In this document: one piece after another, positions 11,001 through 20,376 of the stretch | Layout of the letters: each line of letters starts with the position of its first letter | Position numbering within the stretch: the stretch's first letter is position 1 | Assembly: GCA_903835265.1 (NCBI GenBank) | Contig: CAILMG010000158.1 | Coordinates: 1-36,661, forward strand | DNA: 36,661 bases | Direction: 5' to 3' | Source of the DNA: an uncultured Methylococcus sp. | Lineage (GTDB): Bacteria > Pseudomonadota > Gammaproteobacteria > Methylococcales > Methylococcaceae | Position numbers and translations under genes: made by a program | The notes under the pieces: model-generated | Database searches by the model: none | What the model was told of the DNA's origin: nothing | The model's input: only the letters and a program-made list of their open reading frames with translations

Positions 11001-12728
11001 GCAAAACCCGGGGAAGGCGGCCAGCTCCCAGGACATAAAGTCGATGCGACCATCGCACGGGTTCGGCATTCGACCCCTGGCGTCGGCCTCATCTCACCGC
11101 CACCGCATCATGACATTTACTCGATCGAAGACCTGGGTCAGCTGATTCACGATCTGAAGAACGTGAACCCTTCGGCGCGCATCAGTGTCAAGCTGGTGTC
11201 GGAGGTAGGTGTTGGAACGGTTGCCGCTGGCGTTGCTAAGGCCCATGCCGATCATGTCACCATCGCGGGTTATGATGGGGGCACTGGAGCCAGCCCCATC
11301 ACCTCGATTAAGCATGCCGGACTTCCGTGGGAGATTGGCCTTGCAGAAACCCATCAGACGCTGGTCCTCAATAAGCTCAGAAGCCGGATTTGCGTGCAGG
11401 CTGATGGTGGTATGCGCACCGGTCGCGACGTCGTTTTTGGCGCGCTCCTTGGCGCCGATGAATTCGGCTTTGCCACGGCGCCACTGATTGTTGAAGGCTG
11501 CATCATGATGCGTAAATGCCACCTCAATACCTGTCCTGTTGGGGTTGCAACGCAGGATCCCGAACTCCGTAAACGGTTTACAGGACAACCCGAACATGTG
11601 GTCAACTTCTTCTTCTTTATTGCCGAAGAAGTCCGTCAATTGATGGCCAAATTAGGCTATCGCCGCTTTGATGAGATGATTGGACAAACTGACCGTCTTG
11701 ATATGCGAAAGGCCGTCGAGCACTGGAAGGCCTCTAAAATTGATCTTCAGCGCCTGTTGTTTAAGCCCCATACCGACAGCCACGACGCGCTCCATCATAC
11801 GGAAACACAGGATCATGGCCTCGATAAGGCGCTTGATCATGTGCTGATAAAAGGTGCCCAGCCGGCCCTTGAACGTCGTCAACCCGTCCAACTTGAAACC
11901 GATATCCGCAATTTCAACAGGACCTGTGGGGCGATGCTATCGGGTGAAGTGGCGAAGCGCTTTGGGCATCAAGGACTCCCCGACGATACGATTCACGTCA
12001 AACTCCATGGCACAGCAGGTCAGAGCTTTGGGGCCTTCCTTGCGGCGGGCGTGACCCTTGAACTCTCCGGTGAAGGCAATGATTACGTGGGTAAGGGTCT
12101 TTCTGGTGGCCGGCTGATCATCTACCCGCCCGCCATCACGCCCATCATTGCCGATCAAAACATTATTGTCGGCAATACCGTCCTCTATGGTGCCATTCAG
12201 GGTGAATGCTATTTCCGTGGGGTGGCTGGTGAACGTTTCGCAGTCCGCAATTCGGGCGCTATCGCCGTGGTTGAAGGGGTTGGCGATCATGGCTGTGAAT
12301 ACATGACGGGTGGGGTTGTCGTCGTGCTCGGGGAAACGGGTCGCAATTTCGCTGCGGGCATGTCGGGCGGTATCGCTTATGTGCTTGATGAAGCGGGTGA
12401 CTTTGGTCACCGTTGTAACCTTTCAATGGTTGAACTCCAACCCATTCCGGTCGAGGAAAGGGCTCTTGAACGGTTTGATCATCAAGGTGGCGATCTTGAG
12501 AACCATGGCCTGGTCGATATTCTCCGTAATATGACCGGGGATGACGAAAAACGCCTCAAGGTCTTGGTGGCAAAGCATGCGCGGTATACAGGTAGTGACA
12601 AGGCGAGACGCATTCTAGACAACTGGGCCGAATTTGCTCCTCGTTTCGTCAAGGTGATGCCGGTCGATTATCGACTGGCGTTAGAAAAGATGCAGCAGGC
12701 TCAGATACAGGCAGAAGCCAGCCACTAA
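8100..12728 (+). CDS. gltB: Glutamate synthase (NADPH) large alpha subunit
   Basis: The product is 1542 residues and transfers the amide nitrogen of glutamine to 2-oxoglutarate, giving two glutamates. An N-terminal propeptide is expected to be cut before C22 in HDACGVGF, exposing the nucleophile of the class II glutaminase domain. The FMN-binding synthase domain follows with NTGEGGE, then [17 protein letters not shown] and [11 protein letters not shown]. The 3Fe-4S cysteines are in [15 protein letters not shown], and the C-terminal Gly-rich beta-helix domain contains repeats such as [18 protein letters not shown] six bases before the ATG supports the start. Together with GltD it forms GOGAT; long antisense frames inside the gene look like shadows. 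Confidence 0.98.
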   Translation: MSFNAIPDKQGLYDPRNEHDACGVGFIAHIKGHKSHEIVAKGLEILRNLTHRGAVGADPLAGDGAGILIQMPDLFLRAETSELGFALPAEGHYGVGVIFLPQSATFRTTCEQIVEEFIAAEGQSVLGWRDVPVEREGLGESVKASEPFIRQVFVGRGANCQDQDSFERKLFVIRKQIDNRIRDLKQNESKMFYIPSFSSRTLLYKGMLLADQVGTYYRDLTDERVISALALVHQRFSTNTFPTWDLAHPFRMIAHNGEINTVRGNINWMAARRHSMSSRILGEDLDKIWPLIGEGKSDSACFDNALELLVMGGYSLVHAMMLLIPEAWAGNPLMDDQRRAFYEYHSALMEPWDGPAAVAFTDGRQIGATLDRNGLRPARYLITDDNHVVMASEMGVLTIPEHKIVKKWRLQPGKMFLIDMEQGRIIDDAEIKNELAAKAPYQQWLTDTQIQLENLPAEISAMPPDSQTLMDRQQAFGYTQEDIKFFLTPMALTGQEPVGSMGTDAALAVLSKRPRMLYDYFKQGFAQVTNPAIDPIREELVMSLVTHIGPRPNLLNLDNAGSHRRLEAHQPILSNKDLEKIRRIEARTNGAFKTTTLSLCYPVDLGASGMEEALAILCRNAEKAVFDGNNILIISDRAMDAEHIAIPALLATSTVHYHLIQKGLRTEVGLVVETGEAREVHHFALLAGYGAEAINPYLAFDSLSALIHELPEKVSADDAHKRYIKAIGKALLKIMSKMGISTYQSYCGAQVFNAVGLSDEFLACYFVGTSATTGGAGLKEIAAETVTRHRLAFSDAPIYRHALDVGGEYAYRVRGEDHVWTPETISKLQLATRTNNFETYLDYTRSINEQNERFLTLRGLLDFNYDRVGVPLEEVESAKDIVRRFATGAMSFGSISYEAHTTLAIAMNRIGGKSNTGEGGELPERFKPLANGDSMRSAIKQVASGRFGVTTEYLVNADDIQIKISQGAKPGEGGQLPGHKVDATIARVRHSTPGVGLISPPPHHDIYSIEDLGQLIHDLKNVNPSARISVKLVSEVGVGTVAAGVAKAHADHVTIAGYDGGTGASPITSIKHAGLPWEIGLAETHQTLVLNKLRSRICVQADGGMRTGRDVVFGALLGADEFGFATAPLIVEGCIMMRKCHLNTCPVGVATQDPELRKRFTGQPEHVVNFFFFIAEEVRQLMAKLGYRRFDEMIGQTDRLDMRKAVEHWKASKIDLQRLLFKPHTDSHDALHHTETQDHGLDKALDHVLIKGAQPALERRQPVQLETDIRNFNRTCGAMLSGEVAKRFGHQGLPDDTIHVKLHGTAGQSFGAFLAAGVTLELSGEGNDYVGKGLSGGRLIIYPPAITPIIADQNIIVGNTVLYGAIQGECYFRGVAGERFAVRNSGAIAVVEGVGDHGCEYMTGGVVVVLGETGRNFAAGMSGGIAYVLDEAGDFGHRCNLSMVELQPIPVEERALERFDHQGGDLENHGLVDILRNMTGDDEKRLKVLVAKHARYTGSDKARRILDNWAEFAPRFVKVMPVDYRLALEKMQQAQIQAEASH

Positions 12729-12844
12729 ACTTATCCAAGCCGCTCACCAAAGTCTTGACTGGGTGCGCGGCAAGGGGCCTCCCAAGGGCTCCTCGAAACA
12801 ATCAACAGCGGTGCCTTAAGGCATCTCATCGAGGTTAACAGCAG

Positions 12845-14284
12845 ATGGGCAAACCTACCGGTTTCATGGAAATTTCGCGTCAGGATCGACGCTATCGCTT
12901 GGTCGCTGACCGGGTCCAAAATTACCAGGAATTCGTTATTCCCCTGTCCGAAGACGAGCTTAAGAAACAGGGTGCTCGTTGTATGGATTGTGGTATCCCT
13001 TATTGCCATAACGGCTGTCCGGTCAACAACAGTATTCCTGACTGGAACGATCTGGTTTACCAGGGCAACTGGCTCGAAGCCATCGAAGTCCTCCACAGTA
13101 CCAATAACTTCCCTGAATTCACCGGCAGAATTTGTCCGGCCCCTTGCGAGGCGGCCTGTACGCTTAATCTGACGGATGAGCCTGTAACGATCAAATCGAT
13201 CGAATGCTCGATTGTTGACAAGGGCTGGGAGATGGGTTGGATTCAACCTCAGATAGCGCCTCACAAAACAGATAAACGCATCGCTGTCGTTGGCTCCGGT
13301 CCCGCTGGCCTGGCTGCGGCTCAGCAATTGGCCCGCGCTGGCCACGACGTCGTGGTCTTTGAAAAGAGTGACCGAATCGGTGGTCTACTCCGCTACGGTA
13401 TCCCTGACTTTAAGATGGAAAAACATCTGATTGACCGCCGCATTGCTCAGATGCAGGCTGAAGGGGTGGTCTTCCGCCCTAACTGGCATATCGGGACGGA
13501 TATCCCCACGGCGCAATTGCTCGAAGATTTTGATGCCGTGATTCTCGCCGGCGGTTCTGAACATTCTCGTGACCTCCAGTTGCCAGGACGTGAACTTGAC
13601 GGTATCCACTTCGCCATGGATTTCTTGCCACAACAGAACAAGCGGAACGCCGGTGATACCCTCCGTGAGGACGTCAACTTCCTCGCCACCGGTAAGTCGG
13701 TTATTGTGATTGGTGGCGGCGACACCGGATCTGACTGTATCGGAACCTCTCAGCGTCATGGTGCAGCATCCATCACCCAGCTTGAAATCATGCCGAAGCC
13801 ACCGGTCAAAGAAGACAAGGCCTTGACCTGGCCAAACTGGCCGAACAAGCTCAGGACCTCGAGTTCTCACGAAGAAGGCTGTGATCGACTCTGGAGTATC
13901 GATACCGTGTCCTTCGAAGGTGATAACGGCAAGGTGAGCACCATCCATTGTGTCAAGGTCGAGTGGACTCAGGAACAAGGTCGGTGGGTGATGAGCCGGG
14001 TTCCAGGGAGTGAATTTAGCTTAAAAGCGGACTTGGTTCTCCTCGCGATGGGCTTCGTTCATCCGGTGCGGGATGGCCTTTTGATGGATCTTGGTGTTGA
14101 ACTCGATGAACGTTCAAACGTCAAGGCCAATACCCATGATTATAAAACATCGATCAATAAGGTCTTTACGGCTGGCGATATGCGCCGTGGCCAATCGCTC
14201 GTGGTTTGGGCCATTCGTGAAGGTCGTCAGTGTGCCCGTGCGGTCGATGAATTCCTCATGGGCCAAAGCGAACTTCCACGCTAA
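12845..14284 (+). CDS. gltD: Glutamate synthase small beta subunit
   Basis: The product is 479 residues and passes electrons from NADPH through FAD to the 4Fe-4S clusters and on to GltB. The N-terminal cluster domain shows C46, C49, C54 and C58 in [15 protein letters not shown] and a second group in [14 protein letters not shown]. The FAD-binding [16 protein letters not shown] and NADPH-binding [10 protein letters not shown] Rossmann motifs follow. The C-terminal block is [17 protein letters not shown]. It lies 116 bases after gltB. The gap contains the short palindrome GCCTTAAGGC at 12812-12821 but no obvious terminator, so co-transcription is likely. A hairpin terminator follows the stop codon. 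Confidence 0.97.
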   Translation: MGKPTGFMEISRQDRRYRLVADRVQNYQEFVIPLSEDELKKQGARCMDCGIPYCHNGCPVNNSIPDWNDLVYQGNWLEAIEVLHSTNNFPEFTGRICPAPCEAACTLNLTDEPVTIKSIECSIVDKGWEMGWIQPQIAPHKTDKRIAVVGSGPAGLAAAQQLARAGHDVVVFEKSDRIGGLLRYGIPDFKMEKHLIDRRIAQMQAEGVVFRPNWHIGTDIPTAQLLEDFDAVILAGGSEHSRDLQLPGRELDGIHFAMDFLPQQNKRNAGDTLREDVNFLATGKSVIVIGGGDTGSDCIGTSQRHGAASITQLEIMPKPPVKEDKALTWPNWPNKLRTSSSHEEGCDRLWSIDTVSFEGDNGKVSTIHCVKVEWTQEQGRWVMSRVPGSEFSLKADLVLLAMGFVHPVRDGLLMDLGVELDERSNVKANTHDYKTSINKVFTAGDMRRGQSLVVWAIREGRQCARAVDEFLMGQSELPR

Positions 14285-14301
14285 TTCTGCGCCTTGTGTG
14301 T

Positions 14302-14328
14302 GGCCGGCACCTCCCCGGGGTGCCGGCC
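14302..14328 (+). terminator. Probable terminator after gltD
   Basis: GGCCGGCACC (14302-14311) pairs perfectly with GGTGCCGGCC (14319-14328): a 10-base GC-rich stem with a 7-base loop, 17 bases after the gltD stop. The following bases are pyrimidine-rich (TCTCCTCCTTAT) rather than a clean T-run, so efficiency is uncertain. Confidence 0.6.
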
Positions 14329-14452
14329 TCTCCTCCTTATTCTAGGTCTCCGCCTCCCGAACGCCTCCTAAAAGGGTCACGAAACCGTGGCTTCAGCCTT
14401 CTTTATTCTCCCGCTCCCACCCTGTCGACGGCTCTATCTGTAGGCCAGAAGC

Positions 14453-14468
14453 TTACAACATCTAGTAT
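14453..14468 (+). promoter_or_regulatory. NrdR box 1 upstream of nrdB
   Basis: TTACAACATCTAGTAT matches the core of the known NrdR box consensus (acaCwAtATaTwGwgt) at the C, W, A, AT, T, W and G positions. It shares an exact 11-base word with a second box 31 bases downstream. Paired boxes about three helical turns apart are the usual NrdR arrangement. NrdR is the ATP/dATP-sensing repressor of ribonucleotide reductase genes. Confidence 0.7.
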
Positions 14469-14480
14469 CCATAAATTTAT

Positions 14481-14511
14481 TAGACACAACATCTAGGAGT
14501 TGAACTATAAT
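14481..14511 (+). promoter_or_regulatory. Probable sigma-70 promoter of nrdB
   Basis: A perfect TATAAT (14506-14511) follows TAGACA (14481-14486, 5 of 6 matches to TTGACA) with a 19-base spacer, slightly longer than ideal. Transcription would begin near 14518. This excludes the TTG at 14500 as the start of nrdB and fits the ATG at 14581. Confidence 0.6.
14484..14499 (+). promoter_or_regulatory. NrdR box 2 upstream of nrdB
   Basis: ACACAACATCTAGGAG matches the left half and core of the NrdR consensus very well and repeats ACAACATCTAG exactly. It overlaps the probable -35 element and spacer of the nrdB promoter, a position where a bound repressor would block RNA polymerase. Confidence 0.72.
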
Positions 14512-14580
14512 CAACCCAACACTGTCGGATGGAACGATGGTCCCCTTTTTGTTATTTATCCTGACCCTGGAGCCAATGCC

Positions 14581-15801
14581 ATGTTGAATTGGGAAGACCC
14601 CCTGACCGGATTGACCCCTCAAGCGGCTAAACCGAAGGCCCTATCGGCTTCTGACTTTAGTGATCTCCTCTCGGACGTCACGGAAGCACAACAGGCGCCA
14701 GCCATCTCGGCACCCACGAGACTTCCTCTAAATGAGCCTGTGCAGCAAGGTGCTACCGGACTGGAGCACATCGAGATTGGTGCCAAGCGCATTCAGGTCG
14801 ACGATAAGAAGATTATCAACTGCCGTGCTGATCTCAATCAGTTGGTTCCCTTCAAGTACCGCTGGGCTTGGCAAAAGTATCTGGATGCCTGCGCGAACCA
14901 TTGGATGCCGCAGGAAATCAACATGAATGCCGATATTGCTCTTTGGAAAAGCGCCGATGGCTTGACCGAAGATGAACGGATGATCATCAAGCGCAATCTC
15001 GGATTCTTTTCAACGGCAGACTCACTGGTCGCCAATAATCTGGTGCTGGCCGTCTACCGGCACATCACCAACCCGGAGTGCCGCCAATACTTATTGCGAC
15101 AGGCTTTTGAAGAAGCTCTGCACACCCATGCCTACCAATATGTGGTCGAATCTCTTGGGATGGATGAGGGTGAAGTCTTCAATATGTATCGTGAGCTCCC
15201 AGCGGTCGCCCGCAAAGCGGAATGGGCGCTCCCGTTCACCCGCTCTCTTGGAGATCCCAACTTTGTCACCGGAACACCCGAAGCGGATCAGCGACTTTTG
15301 CGTGACCTGATCGCGTTCTACGTCATTTTTGAGGGTATCTTCTTCTACGTAGGTTTCACCCAGATCCTATCCATGGGACGCAGAAACAAAATGACCGGGA
15401 CCGCTGAACAGTTCCAGTACATTCTTCGTGATGAATCCATGCACATGAACTTCGGTATCGACGTCATCAACCAGATTAAGATCGAAAATCCGCACCTCTG
15501 GGGCGCTGACTTCCAGCAGGAAATCACGACGCTGATCACCGATGCGGTGGATATCGAAATCCAGTATGCCCATGACACGATGCCGCGTGGTGTGCTCGGA
15601 TTGAATGCGCCGATGTTTGAGGAATATCTGAAATTCATTGCCAACCGTCGCTGCAATCAAATTGGGCTCTCAGAACAATACGTGGGCGCGCAAAACCCCT
15701 TCCCTTGGATGAGTGAAATTCTCGATCTTAAGAAAGAAAAGAATTTCTTTGAAACGCGGGTCACCGAGTACCAGACCGGTGGTGCGTTGACCTGGGATTA
15801 A
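14581..15801 (+). CDS. nrdB: Class Ia ribonucleotide reductase beta subunit
   Basis: The product is 406 residues, the diferric-tyrosyl-radical subunit that generates the radical needed by NrdA to reduce ribonucleotides. It closely resembles my recollection of the long Pseudomonas-type NrdB. The radical-site block EALHTHAY gives E178, H181 and Y185, spaced exactly like E115, H118 and Y122 of E. coli NrdB. The frame is open to a TTG at 14500, but that codon lies upstream of the predicted -10; the ATG at 14581 has GGAG eight bases before it. About 60 N-terminal residues precede the conserved core. No nrdA lies next to it, so the large subunit must be encoded elsewhere. Its stop shares TTAA with the stop of thiE. 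Confidence 0.95.
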   Translation: MLNWEDPLTGLTPQAAKPKALSASDFSDLLSDVTEAQQAPAISAPTRLPLNEPVQQGATGLEHIEIGAKRIQVDDKKIINCRADLNQLVPFKYRWAWQKYLDACANHWMPQEINMNADIALWKSADGLTEDERMIIKRNLGFFSTADSLVANNLVLAVYRHITNPECRQYLLRQAFEEALHTHAYQYVVESLGMDEGEVFNMYRELPAVARKAEWALPFTRSLGDPNFVTGTPEADQRLLRDLIAFYVIFEGIFFYVGFTQILSMGRRNKMTGTAEQFQYILRDESMHMNFGIDVINQIKIENPHLWGADFQQEITTLITDAVDIEIQYAHDTMPRGVLGLNAPMFEEYLKFIANRRCNQIGLSEQYVGAQNPFPWMSEILDLKKEKNFFETRVTEYQTGGALTWD

Positions 15802-16460
15802 TTGACATCCGATTGAAAAAGGTCCCGGAACGAACGAGCGTTCTGTTCCGGGTCACCCTCCCCAAAAATTCCCTCAATCACCGCCAGAAGATCTGCGCCC
15901 TGCTGCAAGAGGGTCTCACCGTTTTTTAACGTAATACCCCCGATAGCGACCACGGGCACCCGAATCATTGACCGGGCCCTTAGAAGCGTCTCCATGGATG
16001 CGGTCGGGGCACCCGGCTTGGTCCTAGAAGGAAAAAATCGACCAAAGGCCACATAGTCGACCCCCTGCTCCACGGCGTCTTTCGCCCGGTCGATGTCGTC
16101 ATAACAAGAAACACCAATCAGCGCTTTTGGTCCTAATTGTGCGCGAGCGACCGAATAGGCCTGATCCATCGATCCAAGATGAACGCCATCCGCTCCAACC
16201 GATTGGGCTAAGTCGATATCATCGTTGATAATCAATGGGATGCCGGCGCTCCGGCATAAAGCCAATAGTGCAGTAGCCTCTGAGTAGGGATCTAATGGGC
16301 GTTTCGCCCGATATTGAATAACGGCCGCACCGCCTCGGACCGCTTTGGCCACTTCTTCCACTAAAGAGGCCCGATCACCCTCAAGATCACGGGTAATGGC
16401 ATAGAGACCTTGTGCTGGAAATTTTGGAGCTTGATTCATCTTCATCATTCTCATTCTCAT
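15798..16460 (-). CDS. thiE: Thiamine-phosphate synthase
   Basis: The product is up to 220 residues and couples HMP-pyrophosphate with thiazole phosphate to give thiamine monophosphate. Family blocks are present: [18 protein letters not shown] (substrate phosphate), [34 protein letters not shown] and [13 protein letters not shown]. The start is unclear. The N-terminus [10 protein letters not shown] holds five in-frame ATGs generated by a short ATGAGA repeat, none with a good ribosome site, so the true start could be any from 16460 to 16439. The gene is divergent from argG across 86 bases, and I see no TPP riboswitch there. It converges on nrdB with a 4-base overlap of the stop codons. Confidence 0.9.
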   Translation of the reverse strand: MRMRMMKMNQAPKFPAQGLYAITRDLEGDRASLVEEVAKAVRGGAAVIQYRAKRPLDPYSEATALLALCRSAGIPLIINDDIDLAQSVGADGVHLGSMDQAYSVARAQLGPKALIGVSCYDDIDRAKDAVEQGVDYVAFGRFFPSRTKPGAPTASMETLLRARSMIRVPVVAIGGITLKNGETLLQQGADLLAVIEGIFGEGDPEQNARSFRDLFQSDVN

Positions 16461-16485
16461 TCTAAGGAGGAGACGTTAGAAAGGG

Positions 16486-16514
16486 TCGGCAGCTCCGCCT
16501 GTAAGCCCTATAAT
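16486..16514 (+). promoter_or_regulatory. Probable sigma-70 promoter of argG
   Basis: A perfect TATAAT (16509-16514) lies 17 bases after TCGGCA (16486-16491, 4 of 6 to consensus). Transcription would start near 16521, giving a leader of about 26 bases. No clear ARG box is visible. Confidence 0.55.
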
Positions 16515-16546
16515 GCGCTATTTCACTCAATATCAGGGATCGCTCT

Positions 16547-17773
16547 ATGTCCAAGCAGACCGTCAAGAAAGTTGCTCTTGCCTACTCCGGTGGGCTTGAC
16601 ACTTCCGTTATCCTCCAGTGGCTCAGAGAAACCTATCACTGCGAGGTGGTCACCTTCACAGCGGACATCGGGCAAGGCGGCGAAGTCGAACCCGCTCGTG
16701 CCAAGGCACAGGCTATGGGCATTCAGGAAATTTATATCGATGATCTGACTGAAGAGTTCGTTCAAGATTTCGTTTACCCCATGTTCAGGGCCAATACCGT
16801 CTACGAGGGCGAGTATCTCCTCGGCACCTCCATTGCACGTCCCCTGATTGCAAAACGTCTCATCGATATTGTCAATGAAACGGGTTGCGATGCCATCTGT
16901 CATGGTGCCACCGGTAAGGGGAATGATCAGGTTCGTTTCGAATTAGGGGCCTATGCCCTTAAGCCCGACATCAAAGTGATCGCCCCCTGGCGTGAATGGG
17001 ACCTCAACTCTAGGGAGACCCTGCTGGCTTACGCCGAAAAGCACCAGATTCCGATTGAGATGAAACGCGGAAAAGCGTCGCCTTATTCGATGGATGCCAA
17101 TCTGCTCCATATCTCCTATGAAGGGGGCATTCTTGAAGATCCATGGTCTGAACCTGAAGAGGATATGTGGCGCTGGAGCGTGTCTCCAGAAGCAGCGCCT
17201 GACGCCCCAACCTACCTCGAACTGACCTATCACCAGGGGGACATCGTAGCGCTCGATGGGGTCTCGCTGAGCCCTGGAAAGACGCTTGCCCGCCTCAACG
17301 AGATCGGCGGATCCCACGGCATTGGTCGTCTTGATATTGTCGAAAACCGCTACGTCGGCATGAAATCCCGCGGCTGTTATGAAACACCCGGCGGCACCAT
17401 CATGTTAAAAGCCCACCGCGCCATCGAATCATTAACCCTTGATCGGGAGGTGGCTCATCTTAAGGATGAACTGATGCCGCGATACGCCAGCCTGATCTAC
17501 AACGGATATTGGTGGAGCCCTGAACGCTTATTGCTTCAACAAATGATCGATGCCTCCCAAGCCACTGTGAACGGCGTGGTCCGGGTTAAGCTCTATAAGG
17601 GCAACGTGACCGTGGTCGGTCGCCAGTCCCCGTCTAATAGCCTTTTTGACATGAACATCGCAACTTTTGAAGACGATCAGGGCGCCTACAATCAGCAAGA
17701 TGCCGAAGGCTTTATCAAGCTCAATGCACTGAGGATGCGCATCGCCGCCAAGAAAGGCGTGACATTCCTTTAA
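16547..17773 (+). CDS. argG: Argininosuccinate synthase
   Basis: The product is 408 residues and joins citrulline and aspartate with ATP to form argininosuccinate, the penultimate step of arginine synthesis. The N-terminal PP-loop [13 protein letters not shown] binds [11 protein letters not shown], the [13 protein letters not shown] block and [17 protein letters not shown] are family signatures. The length matches the short bacterial type. It appears to be transcribed alone from its own promoter and is followed by a strong hairpin. Confidence 0.97.
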   Translation: MSKQTVKKVALAYSGGLDTSVILQWLRETYHCEVVTFTADIGQGGEVEPARAKAQAMGIQEIYIDDLTEEFVQDFVYPMFRANTVYEGEYLLGTSIARPLIAKRLIDIVNETGCDAICHGATGKGNDQVRFELGAYALKPDIKVIAPWREWDLNSRETLLAYAEKHQIPIEMKRGKASPYSMDANLLHISYEGGILEDPWSEPEEDMWRWSVSPEAAPDAPTYLELTYHQGDIVALDGVSLSPGKTLARLNEIGGSHGIGRLDIVENRYVGMKSRGCYETPGGTIMLKAHRAIESLTLDREVAHLKDELMPRYASLIYNGYWWSPERLLLQQMIDASQATVNGVVRVKLYKGNVTVVGRQSPSNSLFDMNIATFEDDQGAYNQQDAEGFIKLNALRMRIAAKKGVTFL

Positions 17774-17785
17774 CTCCTTACTTGA

Positions 17786-17815
17786 GCCGGCAGGCCGCTT
17801 AACCCTCCTGCCGGC
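17786..17815 (+). terminator. Probable terminator after argG
   Basis: GCCGGCAGG (17786-17794) pairs perfectly with CCTGCCGGC (17807-17815), a 9-base stem with a 12-base loop, 13 bases after the argG stop. It is followed by CCTTTCGACTT, a weak T-tract. It lies in the convergent gap to the next minus-strand gene and may act on both strands. Confidence 0.6.
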
Positions 17816-17824
17816 CCTTTCGAC

Positions 17825-18583
17825 TTATGATTCCGAGCGGCCTGGCAAAAATCGCCACAAAGGCCAATGGTTGACATGAAGATACTTCCGGATGGGGGTC
17901 TTGATCACGGACACGCACAGGGCAATCGAAAAAAGGCACCAGACCGCCGCATACTCATTAGGATCATCCGTGGTGATATCGGAGATCCAAGGACCGACCA
18001 AATAATGAAAACCAACGAAGCGCCAGGAGCCATAAAAGATCGGCATCCAGAAGGCCGCCAAAATATAGGTGAAGGCGTGGAGCCCCCAGCGAAAGCCCAG
18101 GAGCTTGGTCGCGCCATCATCCGACATCAGTCCGTTCAGTGGCATCTGCCAGGCAATATGCCAGGCCCCTGAAACGGAGCAGACCCTGTCCCCACAAAAC
18201 CCTTCAATACCCACCAGACAGTGGCCCGCCCAAGCGAAGGGATACATCTTGACCAACATGGCAACCGCTGCCACTGCGCAGAGCGCATAAACCGGAAGGG
18301 CGATCTTTTCTTTGACCCTGACGGGAATAAAGTAAAGGGCCACCATATTGGCAAAAAAAGGCTGAAAGGCGATGTGGAGATAGCCAAACAGCGTCAGTAT
18401 CTGGTTTGGGGGGGCATCGCAAAGATTGATGTAGAGATAGGTCGCTGCCTGGAGGAGTTCCATGCAGGCGAAATAGGTCAAGGGAACCCACAATTCCTTC
18501 GATTCTCCTTGCTTAGCGACATAGGCCGCCGTTCCAAATCCAGCCATGGCCAATACCGCCGATGCCTCGCCACTCCAACACAT
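17825..18583 (-). CDS. Multi-pass membrane protein of unknown function (N-terminal MCWSGEAS, DUF5765-like)
   Basis: The product is 252 residues with about seven hydrophobic segments. It begins MCWSGEASAVLA, which I recall as the start of a conserved family probably listed as DUF5765; the number should be checked. Conserved-looking polar and cysteine elements include CMELLQ, GHCLVGIEGFCGDRVC and GAWHIAWQMPLN between the membrane segments, which could bind a metal or a cofactor. A strong AGGAGG lies 6-7 bases before the ATG. It starts 30 bases after the stop of the sigma-54 activator gene on the same strand, so the two are probably co-transcribed. No function can be assigned from sequence; location in the inner membrane is inferred from the hydrophobic segments. 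Confidence 0.75.
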   Translation of the reverse strand: MCWSGEASAVLAMAGFGTAAYVAKQGESKELWVPLTYFACMELLQAATYLYINLCDAPPNQILTLFGYLHIAFQPFFANMVALYFIPVRVKEKIALPVYALCAVAAVAMLVKMYPFAWAGHCLVGIEGFCGDRVCSVSGAWHIAWQMPLNGLMSDDGATKLLGFRWGLHAFTYILAAFWMPIFYGSWRFVGFHYLVGPWISDITTDDPNEYAAVWCLFSIALCVSVIKTPIRKYLHVNHWPLWRFLPGRSES

Positions 18584-18613
18584 AAGATCCCTCCTGTTTA
18601 TTATGGTTATATT

Positions 18614-19555
18614 TTAGGTGATGCCGTGCTTTTGCATGCGATAGAGTAAGGTATCGCGGCTAATCCCCAGCAATTTAGCCGCCCTACTCCGATTACCATG
18701 GGTTCTTTCAAGCGCCTGACGAATCAGATCAATCTCGACGTCCTCAAGGTTAATGCCATACTCCGGGAGGGCAATCTCTCGAGGCATTTCGGAAGGCTCC
18801 TTCTGGATCTCCAAGGGAAGGTCATCGTCATCAATGGTCTGTCCGGCTTTGAAGATCGACAAACGCTCACAGATGTTCCTGAGCTCCCGGACGTTTCCTG
18901 GCCAAGAATAATTGTTCAGTCGCGCCATCGCAGCCTTGCTGATGATGGCCGGCTGAACACGATGTTCCAGCGCAAAATGACTCATAAAATGATGAATCAG
19001 TACCTGAACGTCGCCGATACGCTGACGTAAGGAGGGAATCTCGATCGGCACCACATTGAGCCTGTAGTAGAGGTCCCGGCGGAACTCACCGCGCTGAATG
19101 CGATCATGGAGATCGGCGTTGGTCGCCGCAATGATCCGGACATCCACCATCTGGGTTTTCGTCTCGCCAACCGGTTGGATCTCTCCCGTCTCAAGGAATC
19201 GAAGGAGTTTCGCCTGGAGGGTGATGGGCAGTGAATCGACTTCATCAAGAAAAACGGTTCCACCATGAGCGGCTTGAAGCCGTCCCGTTTGGTGACCGAT
19301 CGCACCGGTGAAGGAGCCTTTCTTGTGGCCAAATAATTCAGACTCTGCCAGCGCCTCAGGGAGTGCTGCACAGTTGATCGTGATCATGGGCTGATGCGCC
19401 CTAGGACTTTGCTGCTGTAAGGCGTGGGCGAGAACCTCCTTGCCGGTCCCTGTTTCTCCAACAATCAGTACCGTGACATCGGTTGCAGCCACCATCCGTG
19501 CACTTCTTAGGAGCGACTCGAAATTGGGGGATTGTCCGATCAGCTTCTCAAACAT
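18614..19555 (-). CDS. Sigma-54-dependent transcription activator without receiver domain
   Basis: The product is 313 residues. The AAA+ domain starts at the N-terminus: Walker A GETGTGKE at 33-40, the sigma-54 contact loop ESELFGHKKGSFTGA with GSFTGA at 80-85 (the common form is GAFTGA), Walker B TVFLDEV at 100-106, and the arginine-finger region RRDLYYRLNV. WPGNVREL follows, and a Fis-type helix-turn-helix (NRSRAAKLLGISRDTLLYR) ends the protein. There is no N-terminal receiver, GAF or PAS domain, and only 19 bases separate it from the preceding gene, so none has been missed. In layout it resembles PspF, which is controlled by a partner protein. Target genes are unknown; the flanking membrane-protein genes are candidates. 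Confidence 0.9.
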   Translation of the reverse strand: MFEKLIGQSPNFESLLRSARMVAATDVTVLIVGETGTGKEVLAHALQQQSPRAHQPMITINCAALPEALAESELFGHKKGSFTGAIGHQTGRLQAAHGGTVFLDEVDSLPITLQAKLLRFLETGEIQPVGETKTQMVDVRIIAATNADLHDRIQRGEFRRDLYYRLNVVPIEIPSLRQRIGDVQVLIHHFMSHFALEHRVQPAIISKAAMARLNNYSWPGNVRELRNICERLSIFKAGQTIDDDDLPLEIQKEPSEMPREIALPEYGINLEDVEIDLIRQALERTHGNRSRAAKLLGISRDTLLYRMQKHGIT

Positions 19556-19574
19556 AGCGCGGCAGAGCCACTCT

Positions 19575-20300
19575 TTAGTGCATCATGGTGTGACGCACCA
19601 TAGGATTGAGTCCCGGGAATGCGGCCATCAGCGCCAGAAGGATCAGCGTCACGCCGGCCAGTTGGCGAAAACCTTTAAGGGAGGAGAGGCGGACCATCCA
19701 GGAAGTCATGATGCCAACACCCATCACCGCCGGCATGGTACCTAGACCAAACGCCAGCATGGTAAAGCCACTCCGAAACACATCGCCGGTGGTCGCTGAA
19801 AGCGCTAGGGCGGTGTATACCAGACCACAGGGTAACCATCCCCAGATCATGCCGAAAACAAAGGCTCTCGGCAGGGTATCGACAGGAATAAGCCGCCGCC
19901 CATAAGGTTCAAGGCGCCGCCATACACCAATGCCAACCTTCTCGATATAAGCAAAACGAGGGAACCAGCCTGCAAGATGAAGGCCAGCGCCTAGCATCAC
20001 CAAAGCACTAATGATCTGTAATAGACGATGGCCATGACCCTCCCCAAAAGGAGACGTCAGAACCCGCTCAAGGATTCCGGCTAAAAGCCCCGCCAAGGTA
20101 TAACTAAGGACTCGTCCCGCGTTATAGGAGGCCACAAACGGGATGAGTTCACGTTTACTATCACGGATCTCCCGCTTGAGACTCAAGGTTAAGGATCCGA
20201 TGATGGAGCCACACATGCTAAGACAGTGCACCGCACTGAAAAGGCCCATGAGGAAGGCTACAAAGTAGGAGGTACTGAAGGCGGAATCAAGAGAGTTCAT
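19575..20300 (-). CDS. SafE/DsbD_2-like membrane protein (sulfite exporter TauE/SafE family)
   Basis: The product is 241 residues with about six membrane segments. Motifs GLFSAVHCLSMCGSIIG near the N-terminus and WGWLPCGLVYTAL in the middle are typical of the family annotated as sulfite exporter TauE/SafE or DsbD_2 (UreH-like), often found beside cbb3 oxidase assembly genes. The paired cysteines suggest thiol or metal (possibly copper) transfer across the inner membrane, but the substrate is not known. It is the first gene of a minus-strand set with the sigma-54 activator 19 bases downstream. I see no clear ribosome site and no sigma-54 promoter in front of it. Confidence 0.8.
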   Translation of the reverse strand: MNSLDSAFSTSYFVAFLMGLFSAVHCLSMCGSIIGSLTLSLKREIRDSKRELIPFVASYNAGRVLSYTLAGLLAGILERVLTSPFGEGHGHRLLQIISALVMLGAGLHLAGWFPRFAYIEKVGIGVWRRLEPYGRRLIPVDTLPRAFVFGMIWGWLPCGLVYTALALSATTGDVFRSGFTMLAFGLGTMPAVMGVGIMTSWMVRLSSLKGFRQLAGVTLILLALMAAFPGLNPMVRHTMMH

Positions 20301-20376
20301 GTGGAAATAAACGGTGGAGCCCTTTGGCCCTCAGCAATACTTGGCGGTGACAAGAAGACTGACGAACAGCTTCAGG

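Noticed and set aside
10002-11639. Long antisense frames inside gltB
   Set aside because: They lie wholly within a conserved gene, look like shadows of its codon pattern, and match no family.
14500-14580. N-terminal extension of nrdB from a TTG at 14500
   Set aside because: The TTG touches the second NrdR box and lies upstream of the TATAAT at 14506; its only ribosome-like site abuts the codon. The ATG at 14581 has a proper GGAG.
16461-16546. TPP riboswitch in front of thiE
   Set aside because: The gap is only 86 bases, is shared with the argG promoter, and contains no recognisable thi-box core.
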